From contig CAWKNP010000008.1 in the NCBI GenBank assembly GCA_963851105.1, positions 124,001 to 188,000 on the forward strand: a stretch of 64,000 bases of DNA, in the 5' to 3' direction. This DNA comes from DATARN01 sp963851105 (GTDB lineage Bacteria; Actinomycetota; Acidimicrobiia; Acidimicrobiales; Palsa-688). Below the pieces are notes generated by a model. It saw only the letters and a list, made by a program, of their open reading frames with translations, did no database searches and was not told where the DNA came from. Positions within the stretch are counted from its first letter, which is position 1. Each line of letters opens with the position of its first letter. The translations under genes were made by a program, and so were the position numbers. Shown in pieces: positions 51,387 to 60,273 of this stretch.

Positions 51387-53741
51387 GTGGCTGTTCATTT
51401 CGGTGTCCAGGCCGTCCAGAGCCTGCACCATTCCGAGCGCGGCGTCTCCCGCTACGTCGGCGACCTGGCCGACGCCCTCGAGGCGCGACATCCCGGGGTG
51501 CTCAGCAGCTTGGTCTACGACCCCGAGAGGCGGTTGCCGGGTCGCCTCGACCGCCATTTCGCCCGGGGCCTCCTGCGCCGGTCTGACGCCCTCCGGCCCG
51601 ACGAGGGCGACATCTACCATCTCGGGTCCGGCTTCGAGCACACCGCGCTCGATCGGCTGTGGCCGCCCGGCGCCCGCCAAGTCGGCTGCGCCCTCGTGGT
51701 CACCCTGTTCGACCTGATCCCACTGCTGCATCCCGACCGCTATCTCGACACCGAATCCGAGCGGCGCTTTTATGCCAGCCGCCTCCGGCTGTTGCAGATC
51801 GCCGACCGTGTGCACGCCATCTCAGCCAGCACCGCAGCCGATGCCGTCGACCACCTGGGCCTGCGTCCCGAACGCATCGAGGTCGTGGGCGCCGGTGTCT
51901 CTGCGATCTTCGTACCCCCGCCTGCGGCCCAGAGGGCGACGCCGGCCGCGGCCGCCGCCGCAGCCGAAGCCGCGGCCCGCCTCGTCCCCGGCCTGCGGGC
52001 CGGGTTCATGCTGTGCACCGGCGGCGGGGACTGGCGCAAGAACCTCACCTACCTGCTTGTCGCCTACAGCTGCCTTCCCGCGCCCCTGCGCCGCAACCAC
52101 CAGTTGGTCGTCGTCTGCAAGCTCGACGCGGTGGGCGAGGCTCGCGTGCGCCGGGAGATCAACTGGCTGGGCCTGGCCCGAGACGTCCTCCTCACCGGCC
52201 TGATCACCGACGCGGCATTGGTGGCGCTCTACCAGACCACCGATCTCTTCGTTTTCCCTTCCCGGTACGAGGGGTTCGGTCTGCCGTTGGCCGAGGCGCT
52301 GGCGTGCGGAGCGCCTGCCATCTGCGGGGCCGTCTCTTCGCTACCGGAGATCCTCCCCGACCCTGAGGCGCACTTCGACCCCGAAGACCCCCGTTCGATC
52401 CGCCAGGCGATCGAGCGGGCACTGGTCGATCCGCAGCACCTCCAGCATCTCCGATCGAACACCCTGGCACCACTGCATCGCTGGGATGCCGTGGCCGACC
52501 GGACGGTGGAGTCCTACCAGGCGCTCGGCGTCCGCCGCCGGCACGATCGGCCGCGGCGCCGCCTAGCTCTGGTGTCACCCCTCCCTCCCACTGCGAGCGG
52601 TGTCGCCGACTACAGCTTCCGGCTGGCGAGCGCCCTGGCCCCACTGTGCGACGTGACGGTGCTGGTCGACGACAGCCGCGATGTGGTGGCACCCGAAGGC
52701 GTGACCGTCGGCCTGGTGAGCGAGATCGACAAGGTCGAGGCCGAAGGCGGCCCGTTCGACAGCATCTTGTGCGCCATTGGCAACCAGACGTTCCACATCA
52801 GCGCCATCCAGCTGTTGGCCCGTCGCCGCTGCTCGGTCCTGCTCCACGACATCCGACTCGACGGACTCTGGGCCTGGGGATCCGTCCATCGGCGGGATTT
52901 CTCGCCGATCAGCTTCTACGAGCGCCTGCAGACGCTCTACGCCGGGCGAGTCCCTTCCGACCTCGGTAGCCGCGGCTGGTTGGAGCGGTCCGAAGCCGAG
53001 GAGTGGGGGATCTGGATGGTCGGGGACATCGTGCGCCAAGCCGACCGGACGTTCTGCCACTCGAACTACGCCGCGGAGGCGGCGCGCATCGACGCCGGCG
53101 ACGAGGTCGCGGGGCGGGTGGAGGTGCTGCCTTTCGGCCATCCGGGGGCGCTCCGGCGGGCCCCGGCCGACGCTGCCACCGGGCCGATCGTCGCCAGCTT
53201 CGGGGTGGTGACCGCCGTCAAGGGCCTCGACGTGCTGCTCGCCGCCCTCTTCGAGCTGGCGGCCAGCGACCAGGAGCTGCGGGTGGCGCTGGTCGGCAAT
53301 GTCAGCGACGACCTCAGAGAGATCTGCCTCGCCCAGGCGGCGGCCGCGGGCCTGGCGGGCCGCCTCATCGTGACCGGCCGCCTGAGCGCCGGGGCCTACC
53401 GCCAGTGGCTGCAGCAAACCACCGTCGCCGTCCAGCTTCGGGCCGCGACCGGAGGCGAGTCATCGGCTGCGGTCGCCGACTGCCTGGCGGCGGGAGTGCC
53501 GACGATTGTCACCCGCCTCGGTGCCCAGGCCGACCTCGACGAGCGCGGCGTCGAAATGGTCGAGCGCTCGATCTCGGGATCCGAGCTGGCGGCGAGGATC
53601 CGGTGCCTGCTCGACGACCCCGACCGGCGCCGCGCCCTGGGTTTCGCGGGCCAGACTTTTGCCCGGGATCGATCGTTTCAGGCCGTCGCCCGCGAGGTCT
53701 ACCGGCGCGTCGTCGTTCCCAAATATGCCTCAGTCCGATGA
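51387..53741 (+). CDS. Double glycosyltransferase: two GT4 (GT-B) domains fused
   Basis: 784 residues from GTG 51387. The first half (1-385) is a GT4 enzyme: ERGVSRYVGDLADALEA, then TGGGDWRKNLTYLLVAYSCL and SRYEGFGLPLAEALACGAP (E-x7-E). The second half (about 395-780) is again GT4-like (SPLPPTASGVADYSF, FGVVTAVKGLDVLLAALFEL, TGGESSAAVADCLAAG), with the usual donor-site Glu less clear. Two transfers by one polypeptide are likely. It is the central enzyme of the island with the Wzm/Wzt exporter. Confidence 0.88.
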   Translation: MAVHFGVQAVQSLHHSERGVSRYVGDLADALEARHPGVLSSLVYDPERRLPGRLDRHFARGLLRRSDALRPDEGDIYHLGSGFEHTALDRLWPPGARQVGCALVVTLFDLIPLLHPDRYLDTESERRFYASRLRLLQIADRVHAISASTAADAVDHLGLRPERIEVVGAGVSAIFVPPPAAQRATPAAAAAAAEAAARLVPGLRAGFMLCTGGGDWRKNLTYLLVAYSCLPAPLRRNHQLVVVCKLDAVGEARVRREINWLGLARDVLLTGLITDAALVALYQTTDLFVFPSRYEGFGLPLAEALACGAPAICGAVSSLPEILPDPEAHFDPEDPRSIRQAIERALVDPQHLQHLRSNTLAPLHRWDAVADRTVESYQALGVRRRHDRPRRRLALVSPLPPTASGVADYSFRLASALAPLCDVTVLVDDSRDVVAPEGVTVGLVSEIDKVEAEGGPFDSILCAIGNQTFHISAIQLLARRRCSVLLHDIRLDGLWAWGSVHRRDFSPISFYERLQTLYAGRVPSDLGSRGWLERSEAEEWGIWMVGDIVRQADRTFCHSNYAAEAARIDAGDEVAGRVEVLPFGHPGALRRAPADAATGPIVASFGVVTAVKGLDVLLAALFELAASDQELRVALVGNVSDDLREICLAQAAAAGLAGRLIVTGRLSAGAYRQWLQQTTVAVQLRAATGGESSAAVADCLAAGVPTIVTRLGAQADLDERGVEMVERSISGSELAARIRCLLDDPDRRRALGFAGQTFARDRSFQAVAREVYRRVVVPKYASVR

Positions 53742-53758
53742 GAAGGGATATGTACTTC

Positions 53759-53788
53759 TTGATGCATCGCTTCTGGCACCATTATATC
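53759..53788 (+). promoter_or_regulatory. Candidate promoter
   Basis: TTGATG (53759-53764) and TATATC (53783-53788), separated by 18 bp, lie in an unusually AT-rich 130-bp gap ahead of the 53872 gene. The fit to a vegetative promoter is moderate; the leader would be about 75 nt. Confidence 0.35.
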
Positions 53789-53871
53789 GTTCCTACGCGG
53801 GTTTTTAACCAACCTATATTGAGACATTCCTGTGGTGGGTCTTTGGTTTCCGGCGCTAACATTGGTACGCG

Positions 53872-54363
53872 ATGACGAACGACGTCGATGTCCAGCGGAC
53901 CATGTTGAGTCTCGAACTCACGCTGGAACGGACCCACCCGACGGGCACAGTTATTTTCGACGGTACCGACCCCTACATGTTCGGGGCGGGCAACTTGCGC
54001 CGGGCCGCCGTCATCGCGACCGAGTTCAACTCGGGGAGCGACCGGCCGGTCATCGGCACCGCCATCCGCCATGCCAAGCGAATCGTCCGGCGAGGGCTGC
54101 GCTGGTACGTGGCGGCGCTGTTCGACCAGCAGTCGCGGTTCAACAACCAGCTGGTCGACGCCGTTGAGCATTTGTCCGTGCGCCAGGAGCACCTCGTGAG
54201 CGTCGTGGGCGACCTGGAGCGGCTGACGCAACTCCAGGCCGACGAGATCGTGCGCCTCCGCGAGGGCGGCGGGCCCGGCGTGAGCGACGAACCGGGCGAA
54301 GGCGGGCCCGGCGACAGCAAACCGGTCCCCACTACCGCGCCCGCCACCGGGACCGGTACATGA
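53872..54363 (+). CDS. Small protein of the glycan locus, unknown function
   Basis: 163 residues. The middle has HAKRIVRRGLRWYVAALFDQ, a basic amphipathic helix that may lie on the membrane, followed by a short coiled coil (LVSVVGDLERLTQLQADEIV) and a Gly/Pro/Thr tail. The N-terminal TGTVIFDGTDPYMFGAGN is unlike any domain I know. It overlaps the following glycosyltransferase by ATGA. With the coiled-coil proteins at 23292 and 50385 it may be an accessory of fused glycosyltransferases. Confidence 0.65.
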   Translation: MTNDVDVQRTMLSLELTLERTHPTGTVIFDGTDPYMFGAGNLRRAAVIATEFNSGSDRPVIGTAIRHAKRIVRRGLRWYVAALFDQQSRFNNQLVDAVEHLSVRQEHLVSVVGDLERLTQLQADEIVRLREGGGPGVSDEPGEGGPGDSKPVPTTAPATGTGT

Positions 54364-56204
54364 CCCTCGCCGCCGGCACCCAGCCCCGGCCCCGGGTGGC
54401 GGTGATCATCCTCACCTGGAACGGTTTGGCCGTCACCCGGGAATGCATTGCCGCTCTGCAGGCGATGACCCATCACCCTGACTGGCGCCTGATCGTCATC
54501 GACAATGGCAGCACCGACGGAACGCCGGAGTACCTGCGCGGGCTCGAAGGCATCACCCTGATCGAGAATTCCGAGAATCTCGGGTTCACCAAGGGGGTCA
54601 ACCAAGGACTACGGGCAACGGAGCCCGATGAGGACATCGTCCTCATGAACAACGACATCGTCCTGAATGACCCCGCCTGGCTCGAGACGATGCAGGACAT
54701 CGCCCTCTCCGCCCCAATGATCGGCCTCGTCGGCTCCCGCCTCGTCGACGCCGAAGGCCGGATCAACCATCTCGGGTCCTATATGCCGCCGCTGCAACTC
54801 ATGGGTCAGCAGATGGGCGGACTCGAGCGCGATATCGGCCAGAGCATCAGGACTCGCGAGGTCGAAGCCGTGATATTTGCGCTCTGCTATATCCAGCGCG
54901 CCTGCATCGACAAGGTTGGTTTGCTCGACGAAGACTTCTTCGCCTACTACGAAGATACCGATTACTGCGTGCGCACTCGCCAAGCCGGTATGAAGGTGAT
55001 GTACGCCGGCGGAATTTCGCCGATCCACTACCACAATACGTCGACTATTGAGAACAAGGTGGACTTCTGGTCCATCTACAACGCCTCCAAAAAGGTGTAC
55101 ACCGCCAAGTGGGCGTCGTGGCACCAGGAGGACTCGTATGACGCCTCGATGACGTGGCATTCGGTCGTCCACCGCCCGATGGGTTACGCCATGGGCGCCC
55201 GCTCCATGATGCAGGCGTTCCACTTCCACGGGATCCGCGTGGCGTACACCAATGCCTATGGCGACGAGGACGCGCCCGCGAACAATCACCTCGTCGCCGA
55301 CCTGCAGCGCCGGCCCAAGGATCCCCGGGCCATCCAGGTCGCCTACTGCCAGGCCGACGCCTTTCCCCGCGTCGAGGGGCGACCCCGGGTGGGCTGGACG
55401 ATGCTCGAGGTCACCGGGTTACCGCAGAGCTGGGTCGACGGGTGCAACTACATGGACGAGATCTGGGTGCCCGCCAGCTTCAATATCGAGACCTTCCGGG
55501 CCAGTGGGGTGCGCCGGCCGATCCGCGTCATGCCGCTCGGAGTTAACCCCGACTACTTCCATCCCCAGATCGTGGGCCACCGCCCCAGCCAGCGCTTCAC
55601 CTTCCTCTCCGTGTTCGAGTGGGGCGAGCGCAAGGCGCCGGAGCTCCTGTTGAAGGCCTACACCGACGAGTTCGGCCCCGACGACGACGTCCTCCTGCTG
55701 CTCTCGGTCGTCAACCGCGACCCGGCGGTCGACGTGCGGCGCGCCATCGAGGACCTCGACCTGCCCGACGGCGCACCGCAGGTCGTCCTGATCAACGCCG
55801 GCTTCGCCAGTTATCAGATGGGTTCGCTCTACCGCTCAGCGGACTGCCTCGTGCTGCCGACGCGCGGTGAGGGATGGGGAATGCCCGTCCTCGAAGCGAT
55901 GGCATGCGGCCTCCCGGTGATCGCGACCGATTGGAGCGGCCCCGCCGATTTCCTGTCCGACCGAGTCGGCTATCCCCTGGCCACCCGGGGCCTGGTGGCG
56001 GCCGAAGCCCGCTGCACCTATTACGACGGCTTCCAATGGGCCGATCCCGACCCCGATCATCTGCGGACCCTCATGCGCCACGTCTACGAGCACCCCGAGG
56101 AGGGGCGGGCGAAGGGTTTGCTGGCCGCAGCCTTGGTCGCGGACAGCTTCACCGAGGACCACACTGCGGCCAAGGTCAAGCAGCGGTTGCTCGAGCTTTC
56201 CTGA
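54360..56204 (+). CDS. Bifunctional glycosyltransferase: GT2 domain fused to GT4-like domain
   Basis: 614 residues. The N-terminal GT-A family 2 domain has VAVIILTWNGLAVTRECIAA, DNGSTDGTPEYL, the metal site MNNDIVLNDP and LLDEDFFAYYEDTDYC, as in rhamnosyl or mannosyl transferases. From about residue 320 a GT-B half follows (RPRVGWTMLEVTGLPQSWVD, TFLSVFEWGERKAPELLLKA, TRGEGWGMPVLEAMACGLP). Parts near 54700-55100 are less GC-rich than average. It is likely part of O-antigen-like chain assembly with the exporter upstream. Confidence 0.9.
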   Translation: MTLAAGTQPRPRVAVIILTWNGLAVTRECIAALQAMTHHPDWRLIVIDNGSTDGTPEYLRGLEGITLIENSENLGFTKGVNQGLRATEPDEDIVLMNNDIVLNDPAWLETMQDIALSAPMIGLVGSRLVDAEGRINHLGSYMPPLQLMGQQMGGLERDIGQSIRTREVEAVIFALCYIQRACIDKVGLLDEDFFAYYEDTDYCVRTRQAGMKVMYAGGISPIHYHNTSTIENKVDFWSIYNASKKVYTAKWASWHQEDSYDASMTWHSVVHRPMGYAMGARSMMQAFHFHGIRVAYTNAYGDEDAPANNHLVADLQRRPKDPRAIQVAYCQADAFPRVEGRPRVGWTMLEVTGLPQSWVDGCNYMDEIWVPASFNIETFRASGVRRPIRVMPLGVNPDYFHPQIVGHRPSQRFTFLSVFEWGERKAPELLLKAYTDEFGPDDDVLLLLSVVNRDPAVDVRRAIEDLDLPDGAPQVVLINAGFASYQMGSLYRSADCLVLPTRGEGWGMPVLEAMACGLPVIATDWSGPADFLSDRVGYPLATRGLVAAEARCTYYDGFQWADPDPDHLRTLMRHVYEHPEEGRAKGLLAAALVADSFTEDHTAAKVKQRLLELS

Positions 56205-56223
56205 CAGTGGCCACGGGGCGGCG

Positions 56224-58110
56224 TTAGCGGGCGACGCCCGGGCGGGTGGCCCTGGCCCCGGTCCACGAACCGGCGATCGGCGTGTCAGTCGGGTTGCCGA
56301 AGTTGAACGACAGCTCCGACGGCCCGCTGGCCAAGGTGTTTCGCAGGTACCAGGTGCCGCCCCGGACAATGCCGATACCAGTCGACCCGTTGCCATCCCA
56401 GTCGCCGACGATGGGCACATCGCCGGTGTTGCCGTAATTGATGACGAACTCCGGGGGACCGGAAGACAACTCGTTGCGGAGGTACCACGTCGTTCCCCGG
56501 ACCACGCCGATCCCGTCGGTCCCGCTCCCGGTCCAATCACCGACCACAGGAATATCGCCAGGGTCGCCGAAGAGGAAGGACCCGTCGCTGGCGCCACTCG
56601 TCAGTTCGCTGCGCAGGTACCACATGCCGTTGCGGAAAACGCCGATGCCATCGGCATTTTCATTTCCCCATCTGCCGACGACCGGCACGTCGGCGGCGTC
56701 ACCGTACGCCAGTGCGATGTCACCGCCGCCGCTGCTGATCTCATTGCGGAGGTACCAGGTATTCCCCCGAACCACCCCCGCCGAATCGATCCCGTCGCCG
56801 TTCCAGTCCCCCACGATCGGCCGGTCACCGGCATTACCGAACGAAAAGAAACCGTCGGCGCCCCCGCTGGTTAGCTCGTTGCGCAGGAACCAGGTACCCG
56901 TCCCCAGGCCGCCGCCGGTGGATTTCGGCATCTGCGACCACACGATCGACGAGACACCCTGAATGGTCGTGATCCCGTAACCCATGGTCGGGTCGCCGGA
57001 AGTCAGCACGGCGATCACGTAGTCCCGTCCGCCGCCGGCGATATGGCCGATGCTGTTGATCTCCCAGCCGCCGCTCACCGGCAACCAGCCGTTCTTGAGG
57101 GCGATAGAAACCCCTGCGGGGACCCCGCCCGAGACGCCCCAGCGCTGCGACGGGGTGACGTTCTGCATCAGGCTCTGGGCGTAGGCGCGCGAACCGTCGC
57201 TCAGGATCGAGTTGGAATAGGCCAGGGTACGCACCAGCTGCACCTGGTCGGGCGCCGTCGTCCGGGTCAGCCCCCAAAGGCCGCCGGAACCGGGGAAGGT
57301 ATTCGGCAGCGGGAGCAAGCTGTTGTAGCGCGCCACCCCGGGCCCTCCTCCCACCTCGTTCCACAAGGTGGTGGCCGCGTTGTTGTCGCTGATCTCGATC
57401 ATCTGGGTCGCGGTCGCCTGCTCCTGCGACGTCAGGGCGCGCCCCGCGCTCTGAGCCTGGCGAAGGAGGGTGGAGAGGATGTCGGCCTTGACGATGCTTG
57501 CGGTGATGAAGCTGCTCTGGGGCGCCACCATGTAGGTGGCGCCGTCGGTCACGTCGAACACCGCCACCGAGGCGGCGCCGGCGCGCCCGGCGAGGTAGTT
57601 CTGGATCGTGGCCTCGAACGGTGTTGCCGTCGCCGCGGCCGGGGCGGCGAGTGCCGCCGCCTTGGGCGTCGAGGCGATGACCACCGAGACCCGCCAGCTT
57701 CCGTCGAGACGGTCACCAGGCGCCACACCGGCGGGCGGCGGCCCCGGCGCGGGCGACACCTCGGCAGCAGTCAGGCCGGAAAAAGGAACAGTGCCGCAGT
57801 CAATATCGCCCAACGCCGCGCCCCCGTTCACCGTGGCCCGTGTTCGGGCGTCCACGGCCTGGAAACCGACCCGCAACTGGATATCGGGCGCCAACGGTCC
57901 CGCGGGAGTCCCCGATGGCAGCGCCACCGCAATCGTCCCGAGCCCGGGACAGGTCATATTTTCCGAATGTCCCGCCGCGGCCGTCCGGATGTTGCCGGCG
58001 AAGGCGGGTCGCCCGCCCCCGGCCGCGATCAGCGCGACGGTGCTGAGAATGAGCCCGATGGCGGGTCGCCGAGCGGCCCGATGACTGCGAACACCCGCCC
58101 CCGACGCCAC
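56224..58110 (-). CDS. Secreted class-A serine hydrolase (beta-lactamase/PBP-like) with WYLR repeats
   Basis: 628 residues from GTG 58110; an open frame reaches 58170 but would run into the tRNA gene. A signal peptide (ILSTVALIAAGGGRPAFA) precedes a long variable region. The catalytic domain holds S205-x-x-K208 (TASIVKAD) and SDN at 241-243, with a KNG-like third motif (LKNGWLPV), as in class-A beta-lactamases. About residues 400-628 carry five repeats of WYLRNE, SSG, FGDPGD and GDWTGSGTD blocks, the same family as in the DUF1906 protein. The domain order is reversed between the two. Confidence 0.84.
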   Translation of the reverse strand: MASGAGVRSHRAARRPAIGLILSTVALIAAGGGRPAFAGNIRTAAAGHSENMTCPGLGTIAVALPSGTPAGPLAPDIQLRVGFQAVDARTRATVNGGAALGDIDCGTVPFSGLTAAEVSPAPGPPPAGVAPGDRLDGSWRVSVVIASTPKAAALAAPAAATATPFEATIQNYLAGRAGAASVAVFDVTDGATYMVAPQSSFITASIVKADILSTLLRQAQSAGRALTSQEQATATQMIEISDNNAATTLWNEVGGGPGVARYNSLLPLPNTFPGSGGLWGLTRTTAPDQVQLVRTLAYSNSILSDGSRAYAQSLMQNVTPSQRWGVSGGVPAGVSIALKNGWLPVSGGWEINSIGHIAGGGRDYVIAVLTSGDPTMGYGITTIQGVSSIVWSQMPKSTGGGLGTGTWFLRNELTSGGADGFFSFGNAGDRPIVGDWNGDGIDSAGVVRGNTWYLRNEISSGGGDIALAYGDAADVPVVGRWGNENADGIGVFRNGMWYLRSELTSGASDGSFLFGDPGDIPVVGDWTGSGTDGIGVVRGTTWYLRNELSSGPPEFVINYGNTGDVPIVGDWDGNGSTGIGIVRGGTWYLRNTLASGPSELSFNFGNPTDTPIAGSWTGARATRPGVAR

Positions 58111-58165
58111 GTCCCATGGTAGCGCCTGGGGGACAAACGAACCGGTTTCCCTTTCCGGCAACCGG

Positions 58166-58249
58166 TGCACCAGGCGGGATTCGAACCCGCACGAGCGGAG
58201 CTCACAGGATCCTAAGTCCTGCGCGTATGCCAGGTTTCGCCACTGGTGC
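58166..58249 (-). tRNA. tRNA-Leu (anticodon UAG)
   Basis: The minus strand folds as a class II tRNA: acceptor GCACCAG/CTGGTGC, anticodon stem CAGGA/TCCTG around the loop CTTAGGA (anticodon TAG), a long variable arm GTGAGCTCCGCTCGTG typical of leucine tRNAs, and the T arm CGGGTTCGAATCCCG. Length 84 nt without CCA, which is not encoded (CCG follows the discriminator). Reads CUA and other CUN leucine codons. Its 3' end lies just upstream of the serine hydrolase gene. Confidence 0.95.
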
Positions 58250-58294
58250 CGGGCGGTTCTCCGACCTCAACCTAGCGCCGGGGGAAACTCCGGT

Positions 58295-58909
58295 TTAAGC
58301 CGGTGCCGGCTCCGTCACGTCGGCAGCCTTTTCGATCACCGCGTCGATGATGCCGTAGGCCTGGGCGTCGGCGGCGGTGAACCACCGGTCCCGATCGCTG
58401 TCGGCTTCGATCCGCTCGATCGTCTGGCCGGTGTGGAACGAGATCCGCTCGGCCATCATCCGCTTCAGGTAGACGATCTGCTCCGCCTGGATGGCGATGT
58501 CCGAAGCCTGTCCCTGCATCTGGCCGGAAGGCTGGTGCATGAGGATCCGGGAGTGGGGCAGGGCAAAGCGCTTGCCCGGCTCGCCTGCGCACAGCAGGAA
58601 CTGGCCCATGGATGCGGCCAGCCCCATGCAGACCGTCGAGATATGGCACGGGACGAACTGCATGGTGTCGTAGATCGCCAGGCCGGCGGTCACTGACCCG
58701 CCCGGCGAGTTGATGTAGAGCGAGATGTCCCGGTCGGGATCTTCGGCGGCCAGCAGCAGCAACTGGGCACAGATCACGTTGGCGGACGTGTCCTCGACCT
58801 GGCTGCCCAGAAAGACGATCCGCTCCTTGAGCAGCTGCTGGTAAACGTCTCCTGCCCGGTCGAGCGTTTGGAGCTGGGCGCGGAACGTTCGCGGGTTCAG
58901 GTCCGACAT
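58295..58909 (-). CDS. clpP: ATP-dependent Clp protease proteolytic subunit
   Basis: 204 residues from ATG 58909. LYINSPGGSVTAGLAIYDTM, catalytic Ser in GLAASMGQFLL, catalytic His in PHSRILMHQPSG and the Asp region of DRDRWF are all present. ClpP forms tetradecamers and degrades substrates handed over by ClpX or ClpC. No clpX or second clpP lies in the window, so this is probably one of several actinobacterial ClpP paralogues. It is divergent from the glycosyltransferase at 58989. Confidence 0.95.
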   Translation of the reverse strand: MSDLNPRTFRAQLQTLDRAGDVYQQLLKERIVFLGSQVEDTSANVICAQLLLLAAEDPDRDISLYINSPGGSVTAGLAIYDTMQFVPCHISTVCMGLAASMGQFLLCAGEPGKRFALPHSRILMHQPSGQMQGQASDIAIQAEQIVYLKRMMAERISFHTGQTIERIEADSDRDRWFTAADAQAYGIIDAVIEKAADVTEPAPA

Positions 58910-58988
58910 GTCGGTGAGGTTACCGCTTCCCTGCAGCCTTCCGGCCAGGCCCCAGGGCCCGTCACGGCGGGCGCGCGATACTCGACCG

Positions 58989-60152
58989 ATGGATCCCCGC
59001 CGGGTCCGACCGGGGGGTCGGCAAGACGGGTCGGGACCCGATTCGCACCTGCGTCTGGCGATCGACGCGACACCGCTGCTTGGCTTGCGGTCGGGCATCG
59101 GGGTCGTCACCTCACTGCTGATCAACGCCTTGGCCACCCGTGACGATCTGCAGGTGGCGGCGTATGCCGTCAGCTTGCATGGCCGCAAGGACCTGGGAAA
59201 AGAGCTTCCCCCCGGAGTGGCCCTCATCGACCGGCGCATGCCTGACCGCCCCCTGCATATGGCCTGGGAACATCTCGGCCGACCGCGCATCGAATGGTGG
59301 TCCGGAGCGATCGACGTGGTGCACGGCACCAACTACGACGTTCCGCCGGCCCGGCGCGCCGCCAGGGTGGTGACGGTGAACGACCTGTCGACGGTGCGCT
59401 TCCCCGAACTGTGCCAGGTCGCCACCCGGCCGTTTCCGGCTCGGGTCCGCCGCGCCATCGCCGAGGGGGCCTTCGTGCACACCCCATCGGCGTTCGTGGC
59501 GGGCGAAGTGATCGAATTGCTCGGCGCCGATCCTGCCCACGTCCGGACGGTTCCCTACGGCGTCCCTCCAGTGACGCCCGCGCCGCCGCCGTCCCCGGCG
59601 GCTGCCGCCGGCCGGCGCTACATCCTGGCGGTCGGCACCGTCGAAGCGAGGAAGGACTACCCCACCTTGGTCCGGGCCTTCGACCGCCTGGCCGCCGCCC
59701 ATCTCGATGTGGACCTGGTCATCGCGGGCGCCGACGGGGGCGCCACAGCCGCCCTCGACGCGGCGATCTCCGAGGCCTACCACAAGGACCGGATCACCAC
59801 CCTCGGGTGGATCGGAAATGAGCGCCGCGATGCGCTCCTGCGCGCAGCCGCCGTCCTCGCCTACCCCTCGCTCTATGAGGGATTCGGCCTCCCGCCGCTC
59901 GAGGCCATGGCTGTGGGCGTCGCGGTCGTGGCGACCGACGGCGGCTCGCTCCCCGAGGTCCTCGGAGACGGGGCTCGCTTGGTGCCCGTCGGCGATGCCG
60001 ACGCCCTCGCCGGCGCTCTGTCGCTCGTCCTCGACGACGAAGCGACCCGGGCGTCGCAGATCGAACGGGGGCGCCGCCAGGTCGCCCGGTACTCGTGGTC
60101 GGCTTGCGCCCAGGGCCTGGCCGACCTCTACCGCGACGCCTCCGGGACCTGA
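58989..60152 (+). CDS. Glycosyltransferase family 4 (mannosyltransferase-like)
   Basis: 387 residues from ATG 58989. RLAIDATPLLGLRSGIGVVT at the N-terminus, ILAVGTVEARKDYPTLVRAF and YEGFGLPPLEAMAVGVAVV (E-x7-E) make this a retaining GT4 enzyme, similar to mannosyl or rhamnosyl transferases of wall glycans. It stands alone between clpP and a convergent flippase-like gene, so its acceptor cannot be guessed from context. The open frame also extends upstream to 58908, over the clpP start, without similarity. Confidence 0.87.
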   Translation: MDPRRVRPGGRQDGSGPDSHLRLAIDATPLLGLRSGIGVVTSLLINALATRDDLQVAAYAVSLHGRKDLGKELPPGVALIDRRMPDRPLHMAWEHLGRPRIEWWSGAIDVVHGTNYDVPPARRAARVVTVNDLSTVRFPELCQVATRPFPARVRRAIAEGAFVHTPSAFVAGEVIELLGADPAHVRTVPYGVPPVTPAPPPSPAAAAGRRYILAVGTVEARKDYPTLVRAFDRLAAAHLDVDLVIAGADGGATAALDAAISEAYHKDRITTLGWIGNERRDALLRAAAVLAYPSLYEGFGLPPLEAMAVGVAVVATDGGSLPEVLGDGARLVPVGDADALAGALSLVLDDEATRASQIERGRRQVARYSWSACAQGLADLYRDASGT

Positions 60153-60159
60153 CGCCGAA

Positions 60160-60202
60160 CCTGCGGGCTTTGATGTCGTAGAGCGACCGTCAGGCCCGCA
60201 GG
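60160..60202. terminator. Long-loop inverted repeat between convergent genes
   Basis: CCTGCGGGC (60160-60168) pairs perfectly with GCCCGCAGG (60194-60202) around a 25-base loop, between the convergent genes ending at 60152 and 60274. A TTTTTGATT stretch lies before the stem on the minus strand, not after it, so it is not a textbook intrinsic terminator. Confidence 0.35.
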
Positions 60203-60273
60203 AATCAAAAAGTCCCCCAGGTTCGACCCCGACCCGACCCCGGTCCCGGCCAGACCCCGGTCCCGACCGGGTC

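Noticed and set aside
58166..58249. tRNA-Leu as integration site of a mobile island
   Set aside because: No integrase, no direct repeat of the tRNA 3' end and no phage or plasmid genes were found in the window.
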